A stretch of DNA of 64,000 nt. Origin: Neckera pumila. Its lineage: Eukaryota > Streptophyta > Bryopsida > Hypnales > Neckeraceae. Positions 45,879 through 55,930 of this stretch are shown here, one piece after another. Where the stretch lies: the NCBI GenBank assembly GCA_963969595.1, contig OZ018417.1:312501-376500 (forward strand), written 5' to 3'. The position numbers were made by a program, and so were the translations under genes. Positions within the stretch are counted from its first letter, which is position 1, and the number at the start of each line of letters is the position of its first letter. The notes beneath the pieces are model-generated. The model searched no databases and was not told where the DNA came from. It saw nothing but the letters and a program-made list of their open reading frames with translations.

Positions 45879-47254
45879 ATGAAGACCATCTTGGCGACGA
45901 AGACGATGGACCTGCCCGAGGGCGTGAAGGTGGAAATCAAGGCCAAGCAGATTAGGGTTACTGGCCCCCGGGGCGTGCTCACTCGCAACTTCAAGCACCT
46001 CAACCTCGACTTCCAGCTGCAAGAGGAAGGCCGCAAGCTCCAGGTCGATGCCTGGTTCGGCACCCGCAAGACGATGGCCGCCATTCGCACCGCCATCAGC
46101 CACGTGAACAACCTCATCACCGGCGTCACCAAGGGCTACCGCTACAAGATGAGGTTCGTGTACGCGCATTTCCCGATCAACGCCAGCATCGGCGGTGACA
46201 AGGACAACATCGAGATCAGGAACTTCTTGGGCGAGAAGAAGGTACGTTCCTTTCGTTTCGCTTTCGCTCAGGGTCTCCACGAGGTTTTAGGGTTTTAGGG
46301 TTTTAGGGTTTCGGGGTTCGAATGACGGGCTGATGTTGCGCGGCCGGAGCGGTCCACCGTGTGCCGTTTCTTTCCATCTGAATGCGTGGGTCTGTGCGAT
46401 TGATGGTCCTGTTTTGGCCGACGAAAGATGCCCTCGGAGCCCCTACGTGCCGTACGTTCCAGAACCCTGCTTGATCAATTGGGAGTGCGATTAGGGTTAG
46501 GGCTTGGTTCCTACGGCTTGGGATTAGTGTTTTTCGTGTCTTGGCGCTGTGTTGCTGTGGGAGGTGGAGAATTTCGTCGCGTGAGAGGCCCAGTTTCCCT
46601 TTGGTTCTTTTGCTCGCGGGATTTCGACTTTCTGCTGTAACCACTGCAATTGCCTCCAGTGGAGGATAGGGAGACGGTGTAGAAGCGTCGTTTTATTTCA
46701 ACTGTAACGGAGATGGGTTTCCCTATGGGTGGATCACCCTGACCTTTGGTCATTTTCGAACGCCCTGGTGTTAGGCCCGGGGATTGGTGTCATGGTGGTG
46801 TAGTTCCTCATCCTTGATCTCCAAGGATTGTGAATGTAATTGGAGTGGATTGTGCAGGTGCGCAGAGTGGAGATGTTGCCGGGTGTGACCGTGACCCGAT
46901 CGGAGAAGGTCAAGGACGAGCTGGTTTTGGATGGAAACGACATCGAGCTCGTATCTAGATCTTGCGCCCTCATCAACCAGGTATGTGGATCCGTCGTGTT
47001 TTCCTGATTCGGGTTTGTTTGGGCGTGAATGGTGAGGTTGGTTGCGTCGTGGGGTGAGGGTGAGGGGAGCGCGATTTCTGCAGTTGTGGTGATGTGAGCT
47101 AGAGTGATGCACTTTTTTGTGATGTGAATGGCATTGCGGTGTTTGATACTGGTGGTGTTTGTTTTTCCAGAAATGCCACGTGAAGAAGAAAGACATCAGG
47201 AAGTTTTTAGATGGCATTTACGTGAGTGACAAGGGAACCATTGATACCGAGTGA
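45879..47254 (+). CDS. RPL9: 60S ribosomal protein L9 (uL6), copy C
   Basis: Exons are 45879-46241, 46858-46980 and 47171-47254 (TGA). Splice borders are AAG|GTACG, GCAG|GTGCG, CAG|GTATG and CCAG|AAATG. The product is the same 189-residue uL6 as in A, B and D. Exon 1 encodes the N-terminal domain and most of the second (to FLGEKK); exon 2 runs from VRRVEM to ALINQ; exon 3 gives the lysine-rich [11 protein letters not shown] tail. The whole gene mirrors B with no difference found. The start is fixed by the conserved MKTIL and by the leader shared with A and D. Confidence 0.95.
46280..46307 (+). promoter_or_regulatory. Telo-box-like repeat in RPL9-C intron 1
   Basis: Three 'ttttaggg' units occur about 40 bases inside intron 1, mirroring copy B. 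Confidence 0.55.
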
Positions 47255-48410
47255 ATCGGCGCAACTTCCGCGTGCAACTCTTATTCGACATAAAAGTAAA
47301 TTCTGGTTTGGCGAATGATGTCGTCTTGGAGAGTCTGGGGAGTTGGGTGTCGCCACCGTTTGTATTTGCAGCTGCTGTTGAGCTTCTGGAGTGTAATCGG
47401 TAGAGGTTATTTGCAGCTGAATCAGTAAAGTCGGAATGCCCATTTTTTGGGTTTTGGAACTCCTGTTTTTTTAGACTTGGGACGTTTCTTATGGTATCCG
47501 AAAACGTAGGTGTTCTCTCGTGAGTTTTTTCTTTTCTTTTCTGGTTGCTAGCCAGTTACGGGTTAGGGGCTCTTATTAGTCTCTTACATTGATATAGCTC
47601 GTTAGGTTGACTGAAGAATATCTTTCAATTCATCGATGGTTTTGTAGTGAGGTTTCTATTCCATTGGAGCGTGAATTTATGAGGTGTAAATCTTTCGATG
47701 ATACCGAAACTTTATGCGGTTTTTGCTGATATCTCTGAATTTATTAGGGATGTTCGGTTGCCTCTCTTATACGGTTTTTGCTTATATCTCTGAATTTATT
47801 AGGGGTATTCGTTATAAGCCGGCCCAGCAGGGCTGGAGGAGAGCGCTAACTGAGAAAACTAAGGAACTTGAATGGAATCTGATCAAAACTTCACTGAAAT
47901 TGACTGGTGGGGTGGTGGGGGATAACCGAGACAGGCTTGCTTTACCGGGCTTTGAGCATTTCCATTTTGGTTATTTGTAATCTTTTGGTCCGCTTGATGA
48001 ACTTTTGCAGTACCGTATCGTTTTTGAGCTGTCGAGAGCTACACAACTTAAGCAGTTCAATACCACTTTTGAAAATTTCCTCATTCCTACTGCTCAGTGA
48101 ATCAGAGCATCGCTAAAAGTCTCATTTTCCACGTTTGATGTACTCTTCATCTCTAGTAAATGTGCGATTCTAAATGATTAATTGACTCAAATATTTCATA
48201 TCCGAACAACAATACCGGTATATGTATTTCAAATAGAACAGCAATACATGTAATTCAAATAGAAGGTCAAGAAAGTGGTCACTTACCTCCAGAGCATGTC
48301 ACATAGTTTTGGAAGTGCTCGAAACTGTAGCAAGACATCGCCAACTTCTTGACCTTTTGTTTGAGAGTCACGTACTCCTATTTGTTTTGAAATATTTTAA
48401 TGATTTTATA

Positions 48411-48632
48411 GTACTGGAGCCATCCTTGTGGAGCTGGAAGTTGAGGTTGAGGCGCTTGAAGTTGCGAGTGAGCACCTAGTACCCCTAATTTGCTTAGCCT
48501 TGATTTTCACCTTCACGGCCTCCGGTTGGTCCATGTTCTTTGTTGCCAAGATGGTCTTTGTAATGGCTGAATGAGCGAGCGTGCGAAGGGTGATGGAGGA
48601 GGCAACACACGAGATGCTTGAAAGCAAAGAGT
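48411..48632 (-). pseudogene. RPL9: RPL9 5' fragment pseudogene (right arm)
   Basis: Exact mirror of the left-arm pseudogene: start codon lost, about 11-base deletion with frameshift, and truncation within exon 1. That the decay marks are the same in both arms shows that the arms were copied or homogenised after the pseudogene decayed. Confidence 0.85.
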
Positions 48633-49257
48633 GCTCCCTTCATCAGCCATCGTTGCTCTTGAGTCTCCCACGTGGATCGGGGCTCGCAGTCGTGGGCCGG
48701 TCTTGCAAAATCTTGGCACTTGTCTAGGGGCCTTACAGGTCAAAGTTGGAGCTTCAATCCATCCATCAATAGGTAGATTAGAAGGGCCTTATTTGCCTAC
48801 GGGGCTAATTTCCAAAACGAGCACCTCAATTGTCTCTTTGATTCTTAAAAGAATCGGGATTCTTTCCCAATCCTCAATCTCCAATGCAAATGCATTGACC
48901 AATCAAACTTTGGTTTGGAGGTTTAGGGTTAGGTTCCTTGTATGGTCAGTTGAAAAGAAAAGAGCAAATACACGTATTAGTTCAAGTTTCTTGTTTGCAA
49001 ACTATCATTTGTGCATATTACAATGATTTCTCTAAAAACTTACACCTTGAACTTTTCTTATATGGTTGTCAATTCTTAGATTTATTACATCCATTTTCAT
49101 GGCCAAAAATCATAAAATGCTCATGATTAGGCCCCTCTACCTTTCCAAATTTGGATGAAAATCAAAAGACACCACCAAGAAAATGGTCATTCATCTTTCA
49201 GCAAATTCTACTTTAAAATTATTCTTTTGCCCCTGCTTTATTCCATGATTCAAATGA

Positions 49258-50122
49258 TAAGGACCAAGTAATCCAAACTTCAGAGGAATTCCCAAAATTG
49301 AAATTTTAACAACGAATTTTCGGAGCGAAGAAACTGCATTTCACCAGTAACCAATGTCTAGACACTTCCAATTCTAATCGTTCAAGAAATACCTTCCCAC
49401 TCATTACTTCCTACTTTTTCGCTCACTGTATTGATACCAACCTTGAAAAGGAACGGAAAATTACATTCCCAACTTCCATTGGATGGAAAAACTCCACCCT
49501 ACCGGGTGGGTATTGGGCGTGGTGGGCGTGGTGCGCGTGGTTGTCAACTGGTGCTTCTACCGTAGTATTATGTAAAAATGAATTTCATCCAGCCATGTCA
49601 GAAATCTTAATACACACTGCCTTCTTCCAAAAAAAATTTATCTCAAAATTTAATTCGCAAAATTATACATGCCAATTCTAAAAATCAATGACTGCTACAA
49701 AAGCTCACACTTAAGGAGCATGTCGTGTAATCAACGGTTGTTGGTAGCTCTTGTTCTTCTGGTATTATGTTACCTTAAAGATGCGTGATGATTTGACCTT
49801 ACGTACGACGACAACGACGAAGCTCCGTTCAGACTCCATCACTCAGGGAAAAGCCATATGATTTCCGAAAAGGGTTTTCATAACTAGAACAGAAATTGCT
49901 TCGGCAGATGGTGGGCACCAGAAACATCACTTCCGGACTCAACAATCCTCAAACGAAGGTACTCACAAACCAAGGAGTTCAGACTAACACCACGGCGCAT
50001 AACAAAAACCGACCCCCACATTCGACCAGTCTCAACAAATCAAACATTGCACCACAGTTTTCGGACAATCAGCCAACACAATTGCTCGGAAAACCAGTCC
50101 TCCCTTTTATATAGAGTAAGAG
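49258..50122 (-). other. RPL9-D 3' flank, diverged
   Basis: Beyond the palindrome this is unique sequence. Toward the gene, about 50,085-50,122, weak resemblance to the A/B 3' UTR appears ('aaaccag', 'cttttat.t.gagtaaga'). Identity jumps to complete at 50,123. A 'gggcgtggtg' short repeat lies near 49,510-49,540. No other gene is seen. Confidence 0.5.
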
Positions 50123-50133
50123 GTTGCGCCGAT

Positions 50134-51509
50134 TCACTCGGTATCAATGGTTCCCTTGTCACTCACGTAAATGCCATCTAAAAACTTCCTGATGTCTTTC
50201 TTCTTCACGTGGCATTTCTGGAAAAACAAACACCACCAGTATCAAACACCGCAATGCCATTCACATCACAAAAAAGTGCATCACTCTAGCTCACATCACC
50301 ACAACTGCAGAAATCGCGCTCCCCTCACCCTCACCCCACGACGCAACCAACCTCACCATTCACGCCCAAACAAACCCGAATCAGGAAAACACGACGGATC
50401 CACATACCTGGTTGATGAGGGCGCAAGATCTAGATACGAGCTCGATGTCGTTTCCATCCAAAACCAGCTCGTCCTTGACCTTCTCCGATCGGGTCACGGT
50501 CACACCCGGCAACATCTCCACTCTGCGCACCTGCACAATCCACTCCAATTACATTCACAATCCTTGGAGATCAAGGATGAGGAACTACACCACCATGACA
50601 CCAATCCCCGGGCCTAACACCAGGGCGTTCGAAAATGACCAAAGGTCAGGGTGATCCACCCATAGGGAAACCCATCTCCGTTACAGTTGAAATAAAACGA
50701 CGCTTCTACACCGTCTCCCTATCCTCCACTGGAGGCAATTGCAGTGGTTACAGCAGAAAGTCGAAATCCCGCGAGCAAAAGAACCAAAGGGAAACTGGGC
50801 CTCTCACGCGACGAAATTCTCCACCTCCCACAGCAACACAGCGCCAAGACACGAAAAACACTAATCCCAAGCCGTAGGAACCAAGCCCTAACCCTAATCG
50901 CACTCCCAATTGATCAAGCAGGGTTCTGGAACGTACGGCACGTAGGGGCTCCGAGGGCATCTTTCGTCGGCCAAAACAGGACCATCAATCGCACAGACCC
51001 ACGCATTCAGATGGAAAGAAACGGCACACGGTGGACCGCTCCGGCCGCGCAACATCAGCCCGTCATTCGAACCCCGAAACCCTAAAACCCTAAAACCCTA
51101 AAACCTCGTGGAGACCCTGAGCGAAAGCGAAACGAAAGGAACGTACCTTCTTCTCGCCCAAGAAGTTCCTGATCTCGATGTTGTCCTTGTCACCGCCGAT
51201 GCTGGCGTTGATCGGGAAATGCGCGTACACGAACCTCATCTTGTAGCGGTAGCCCTTGGTGACGCCGGTGATGAGGTTGTTCACGTGGCTGATGGCGGTG
51301 CGAATGGCGGCCATCGTCTTGCGGGTGCCGAACCAGGCATCGACCTGGAGCTTGCGGCCTTCCTCTTGCAGCTGGAAGTCGAGGTTGAGGTGCTTGAAGT
51401 TGCGAGTGAGCACGCCCCGGGGGCCAGTAACCCTAATCTGCTTGGCCTTGATTTCCACCTTCACGCCTTCGGGCAGGTCCATCGTCTTCGTCGCCAAGAT
51501 GGTCTTCAT
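50134..51509 (-). CDS. RPL9: 60S ribosomal protein L9 (uL6), copy D
   Basis: Exons on the minus strand are 51509-51147, 50530-50408 and 50217-50134. The encoded 189 residues equal those of the other copies. The whole gene including introns matches B without indels at a constant offset of 14,059. The only difference noticed in the coding sequence is a silent GAG/GAA change at 51,468. Upstream, the reading frame stays open to an ATG at 51,764, which would add 85 residues, but this lies in the leader and is not conserved in A-C, so I keep the MKTIL start. Flanks differ sharply from B/C. Confidence 0.93.
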
Positions 51510-51531
51510 GGCTGCCGGACGAGCGAGCGTG

Positions 51532-51780
51532 TGTGAGGAGGGCGATGGAGGAGGCAGTCGCAACGATTGCAGCACAGCACATGCTCGAAAGCAAAGAGGG
51601 CTCGCCGCCGCTACTCTTGAGCCCTGGGAGGGTGTGCCGAAAGGGCTATGACTTGACCCACACCCACAAGTGCGGGTTACCTGCGGGAAAGGACGGGTCA
51701 CCTGCGGGAATGGACGGGTCACCCGCGGTCTTGGGTTTTTCTGTCGGTCCGATTTGTCATCCATTTAATTATCATCGGAA
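51532..51780 (-). promoter_or_regulatory. RPL9-D leader and upstream region with 21-bp tandem repeat
   Basis: Leader similarity to the pseudogene upstream side continues to about 51,630 ('atgctcgaaagcaaagag', 'tactcttgag'). At about 51,678-51,733 a 21-bp unit, 'gggtcacctgcgggaatggac', is repeated about 2.6 times. The region is GC-rich compared with the B/C upstream DNA and has no R3 block. Confidence 0.5.
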
Positions 51781-51914
51781 AGAAACCGCTTGAGTTTGCC
51801 GCCGGCGGCACTCCGCGGCTTCGCACGCTGAATCGCTTCTTGTGCTTTTGGACTGACAGCTTTGTGCCTGAATCTTGTAATTATCTATCACTACCTCCAA
51901 CTTGTTAGGTGACA

Positions 51915-52100
51915 TACAGTAGAGCCTCCCTAACTTGTTCCTCTAAAAGCCGATAAACTTCTGTTAGCTAATGTTGTCAGACCGGTCCCGAATTTGTCAC
52001 CAATACAAAGTTTATGACTAAAAGTGACCCTTCATAATCAAATAAACTTTAAGATAATCTTGTCAGACCGGACCTATCCCTTTAGAGAGGTTCTACTGTA
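51915..52100. mobile_element. Emigrant/pogo-like MITE (TA target)
   Basis: TACAGTAGAGCCTCCCTAA at the left and, reversed, TACAGTAGAACCTCTCTAAA at the right form the termini of a 186-bp element bounded by TA. The CAGTARAACCTC terminus is typical of the plant Emigrant MITE family, derived from pogo-like Tc1/mariner transposons. A subterminal 'tgtcagaccgg' motif occurs twice inside. Confidence 0.8.
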
Positions 52101-53260
52101 TTCTTCACTTGTGTCTACTAACACAAATAGATTTCTTTTTTTGGAACAGCCTTTATTAGGTTTATTCCTTGCAGAGGCAAACTCAGGAGTTTGGAGACGG
52201 GACGTTGACGACTCTTGACGACTCTCTGAGATAAGTAGACATTGCTCAACATGTTTTTTCGTTCATTTGACAAACATAGATTTGTTGCCTGTAGTATGTT
52301 TCAGAGTAGCAGTCCTACTTTTCTTCAGCTTCAAATCTTTCAATTTTCTTCTTTACGTGACATTCTCTGTGAAGAATGCATGTTGAATCCACAAGCAAGC
52401 AGCTCAATCCTTTGAAATTGTTTGCTCTACAATCTACATGGCTGGTGATGTTTTATTGCAAAGCGATATTAGTAATTTGGCTTAAACCCTCCACGCAATT
52501 ATAGGAACTGATCAAATTGGACTAAAGAGATCTACCCTCTATGATGATTTCTCATTCTTGCGATTATGAAATTAACTGTAAGATCTCAGTTCTTAGTTGC
52601 CACAGATTTCAGGTCCCTCATGGAATTTCGAGTTTTACAGTATGTCGATTTCTGCCAAAGAGACCTGATCGTGTCCTGATTGCTACTAACCGTTTCAAGT
52701 AAAGGTGCCATCTATGGTCTAGACAATGTGCGAGCTCACCGAATGAGAACTTCGGAAAGCTCTCACCCTCCGGGGTGTTGTTTCCGATTAATCTTTTGGC
52801 CAGAATGGGACAAGTGAACGAAATTAAACTGCATCAACACAGTTATAGCATCGGAGTTCATATCCAAGCAGGTCGGCATTGTTGACGGAACCGGGTACTT
52901 CCTTCTCATCTGTCTATAGTTCTGTCTTCTGCATTGTTTGTATTAGGGCTGCATGCATGTTATTTAAATATGATCTCCAGCATTGTTCATGCAGCATCTG
53001 AAGATTATTCAAAAACTAGGCCTTTTGATTCCTTTTGATTATGGTTGTTTATAGTGGAATTGTTTATAATCGGAGGCTCAAATATGAACCCTGGAGGCAT
53101 AAATCTTGAACCTTCGATTGTGGCGACTACAATTGTAAGTGAAATCCTCATTCCTCACATAGGGTGTTCTTCTAAATCCTTGACCCAATCTAATCCTCGC
53201 CTTTTCATTACACTGGGTGTGAATGTGTCCTGCATCTGCACTTGATAGAATTTTTTCTTC
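52101..53260. other. Gene-like composition, no gene recognised
   Basis: The composition is more balanced than elsewhere. Short open frames exist, but none shows a known domain and splice structure could not be built. It may include further captured gene pieces. Confidence 0.35.
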
Positions 53261-53496
53261 CTGAATGAAATTTGCTAAGCTTTGAGATAATTCATTCGCG
53301 AATTCCTTCTTTGCAGGTGTTAAAAAAATTTGAGACCTGAAGTTCTCTTGAGACCGCTCGGTTCAAGGTCAGCAAGGTACCCTTCTCTCTGAACACAAAG
53401 CATTTGCTCTGCACAGAGTTTTGGGGGGAGAACGAATTGGGGTATTTGACCATCAGCATATTGCGCAGTACATACCTCTGGTTTAGGGTCCTGCAG

Positions 53497-53571
53497 ACTG
53501 TACCCTCAGAGTTCATGAAGCTACCTTTGCTGAAAAAACTCTACCTGGACAATAACAAGATCACACTCTTG
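53497..53571 (+). pseudogene. Captured leucine-rich-repeat exon fragment
   Basis: After a CTGCAG acceptor the frame reads [25 protein letters not shown], one typical plant LRR with the LxxLxLxxN pattern. It ends abruptly at the join with the aconitase fragment. The source gene is unknown. Confidence 0.65.
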
Positions 53572-53576
53572 CATTC

Positions 53577-53660
53577 TCGCACACAACTATGATCGATGGA
53601 CTTGGTGTGGCCGGATGGGGAGTGGGAGGAATTGAAGCTGAGGCAGCCATGCTCGAACAG
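53577..53660 (+). pseudogene. Captured aconitase exon fragment
   Basis: Twenty-eight codons read [20 protein letters not shown] followed by AEAAMLEQ, which is a highly conserved segment of plant aconitate hydratase (citrate to isocitrate). A GTGAGA donor follows at 53,661, so genomic rather than spliced DNA was captured. The frame differs from that of the preceding LRR piece. One change, Gly to Glu before the final Gln, departs from the usual MLGQ. Confidence 0.85.
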
Positions 53661-54166
53661 GTGAGATCGAGCTTCCAGATTCATCGTGCTTCGAGTATCG
53701 GGATTTTTCTGCGTCAACAGGACTGAGGATGTTTGCAGCACCATTTCAGATAATTCTTCTGCTCCTCAATGCTAAGCTGCAATGTATGAGTCCTATCAGA
53801 AAAAATTTTAACACCTGCAAAGAAGGAATTCGCAAATGAATTATCTCAAAGCTTAGCAAATTTCATGCCTTGACATGATCCCTTCTGGACCGTCCACGAG
53901 TGCACAGTATCTCTCCGGAGGCTTGGATTTCACTTTCGAAGAAAAATTTTCGAGTAGTGATTTTCTGTGATTAATTTTTTGAGTGGAACTGCTTTACCTG
54001 TGTCGAAGCTTGTGATACTCGGCTTCTTAGTTCTCTCAAAGGAGAGCATGATCCACTCTTGTATGTGTTTGAGATGCACTGCCCTGGGGCATGGCATATT
54101 GGTTTTGCAACATCACTGGCTCCAGCAAATTGTACAGTGACGAGCCTCCTTCATCAATATAAAAGA

Positions 54167-54323
54167 CACAGGGAGAACGGGGAGGCGTTACCCTCCCCGG
54201 TATTTAATTTCACAGTGAAGCTTCACCCCCCCTTGACTTTCCGTTTAAAGAAAGTCATGGGGGGGTGAAGCTTCACTGTGGAAATAAACACCGGGGAGGG
54301 AACGCCTCCCCGTTCTTCCTGTG
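54167..54323. mobile_element. 157-bp near-perfect hairpin MITE with AGA duplication
   Basis: Two arms of about 75 bases starting CACAGGGAGAACGGGGAGG and, reversed, CACAGGAAGAACGGGGAGG pair with about 93% identity around a few loop bases. AGA occurs at 54164-54166 and 54324-54326. The CAC start with a 3-bp duplication suggests a CACTA-type MITE. The arms are GC-rich in AT-rich surroundings and contain the sub-hairpin 'ggggaggcgttaccctcccc'. Confidence 0.8.
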
Positions 54324-54471
54324 AGACTGACCGATGATTTTCCATGAAATCTCCTGTATTTTCAGTTTTCTTGATCAATAATGGAGCAAAAAGATTCTAG
54401 GTAGGATTTAGTGTTGTGCCATCGAAATTCATAAAGCCGAATTTCCTCTCGAGGAGAAGAGATTTAGATGT

Positions 54472-54725
54472 CACATAATTTAACTACTTTGGGACTATTC
54501 AATAAATTCTAGACTAACCATTAGGATAATAACATTGGGAGATCTCCCGATGTTTGTATAGATCTTTCAATATTTGTATAGATCTCCGGATATTTTTTAT
54601 TGATCTCCTGATGTTTTGCATAGATCTCCTAATGTTTTGGATTATTATGTGGTGACTATTTTTTTTTCTCTTGATGATCAATATTAATTTTGGACTTTCA
54701 AAAGTCTAGAAGTAGTTAAATGTGG
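54472..54725. mobile_element. Possible MITE containing 22-bp tandem repeats
   Basis: 'cacataatttaactact' at the left and, reversed, 'ccacatttaactact' at the right are imperfect inverted ends. Inside, 54,545-54,640 holds about five units of 'atagatctccngatgttttg'. The assignment as a transposon is tentative. Confidence 0.5.
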
Positions 54726-54864
54726 TATTTAGTGTTTTTTCTTTCAGAGTAGTCTTTTCAAAATACGGGACATTTGGCACTATTTGGCCTGGAAAAAAGG
54801 AGCCATGGAACGAACTTGGATTGCCACTGGACCGGATCTTCGATTATGACCGCTATATAATTTT

Positions 54865-54926
54865 TTCTTGACACCTGCAAAGAAGAAATTCGAAAATTAA
54901 TTATCTCAAAGCTTAGCAAATTCCAT
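54865..54926 (-). repeat. Third copy of the end block of the gene-fragment element
   Basis: It matches 53,803-53,866 in the same orientation, with about 85-90% identity. It could be the end of a longer element beginning at 53,265, or a separate relic. Confidence 0.65.
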
Positions 54927-55163
54927 TCCAGAAATCAGATTGGTCGAATTTATGAAAAGGAAACAGAGGAAAGTCCCCAAACGAGCAACATGAGGCACAG
55001 TTCTGACGTCTTGGTCTTATGCGCATTAAGGGTTAATAAAAAGCAAAATTTCCAAGTACAGTACATTGTGACCATTAACTTCGAAACAAATACTAATTTC
55101 AATTCTTCGTGGGTAGTCTGAACTCACATGGCTCGGAGGAATGTGTTTGCCACTCAGCAGATG

Positions 55164-55463
55164 TAGTAGGCAGCTCTTAAAGCGACCCGACTCTAAAAGT
55201 GATCTCAACAGTGAGGTACATTTTGCTTCTTCAATGTACCAGCAACATACATTTCAGAAGGGGGTCGCTTTTAGTAACCATTGTGTTTCAACTTCAAAAA
55301 ATTGTAACTAATTCCACAAAGGTCCAAAATATGAAATGACTTGGGTTTGATGCCAATTTCATTATTCTTCCCACAGAAATTTATTTAAATTGTTTCAAAG
55401 ATTTTAGCTTCCCCCTAAATGCAATCAGCTTTTAAAAGGTCGCTTTAAGAGCCGCCTACCTTA
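55164..55463. mobile_element. MITE with about 22-bp terminal inverted repeats
   Basis: GTAGGCAGCTCTTAAAGCGAC near 55,166 and, reversed, GTAGGCGGCTCTTAAAGCGAC near 55,459 enclose about 295 bp. A related 'gggtcgcttttag' motif lies inside. Target duplication is unclear. Non-coding. Confidence 0.65.
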
Positions 55464-55614
55464 ACACGGTTCCATAGCTATAAATTGCACTTACCCTTCC
55501 TGCACAGGATCAGACAATGAATCAAGCATATGTAGCACAACAATGCAATTCCAATCAAACAATTCTAGTGATATTAGAATTTGGTCTTCTAAATATTCTT
55601 TCACTTAATTGTGA

Positions 55615-55930
55615 ATGCTCCAAGTCATAGCCCTTGTGGTACACCCTTCCCTTGCGCGGGTTGGGTGTCGCAATTGCGGGCTAGTCTTGCAAAATCTCGA
55701 CACCCATCCGGGGTCCTTAACCTTCAAACGCCGAGCCTATGATCACATAGTTGGAATTGAAATCCCATCACTATGTAGAGTAAACCGGCCATTTATCACA
55801 CAGATCCAAAATTGCGCAAACAACCCCTTCAATTACCGAATAAAAATCGTACAATTCAACTACCCATACCATTGTTCACAAAATTGGGCCAAATTTGGGA
55901 ATGGGCCTGAAACGGCCCCCAATCTCTTCT
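55615..55930 (-). repeat. Relic resembling the RPL9 upstream flank, then unique DNA
   Basis: 'ctagtcttgcaaaatct' and neighbouring blocks correspond to 48,690-48,760 (upstream of the pseudogene) and to 40,600-40,680. The open frame running through is not conserved. Confidence 0.45.

Larger units (their letters stand above)
44525..49257 (-). repeat. Palindrome IR1, right arm
   Basis: Mirror image of 34,072-38,804 (coordinate sum 83,329), with no insertion or deletion. The inner end fades at 44,471-44,524 with a handful of mismatches. The outer end is abrupt at 49,257 and lies in a 'tcatttgaa'-type motif. The spacer between the arms is 5.7 kb. Confidence 0.9.
53265..53866 (+). mobile_element. 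Gene-fragment-carrying element with about 65-bp inverted ends
   Basis: A block of about 65 bases at 53265-53331 ('atttgctaagctttgagata' through 'ttctttgcaggtgttaaa') recurs in reverse at 53803-53866 with few differences. Between them lie an LRR exon piece and an aconitase exon piece, joined directly. A third copy of the end block lies at 54,865-54,926. No target duplication or transposase was found. The arrangement resembles a Pack-type TIR transposon. Confidence 0.6.

Noticed and set aside
53265..54926. Native aconitase or LRR gene in this position
   Set aside because: Only 28 aconitase codons and a single LRR are present, fused out of frame, with no flanking exons of either gene.
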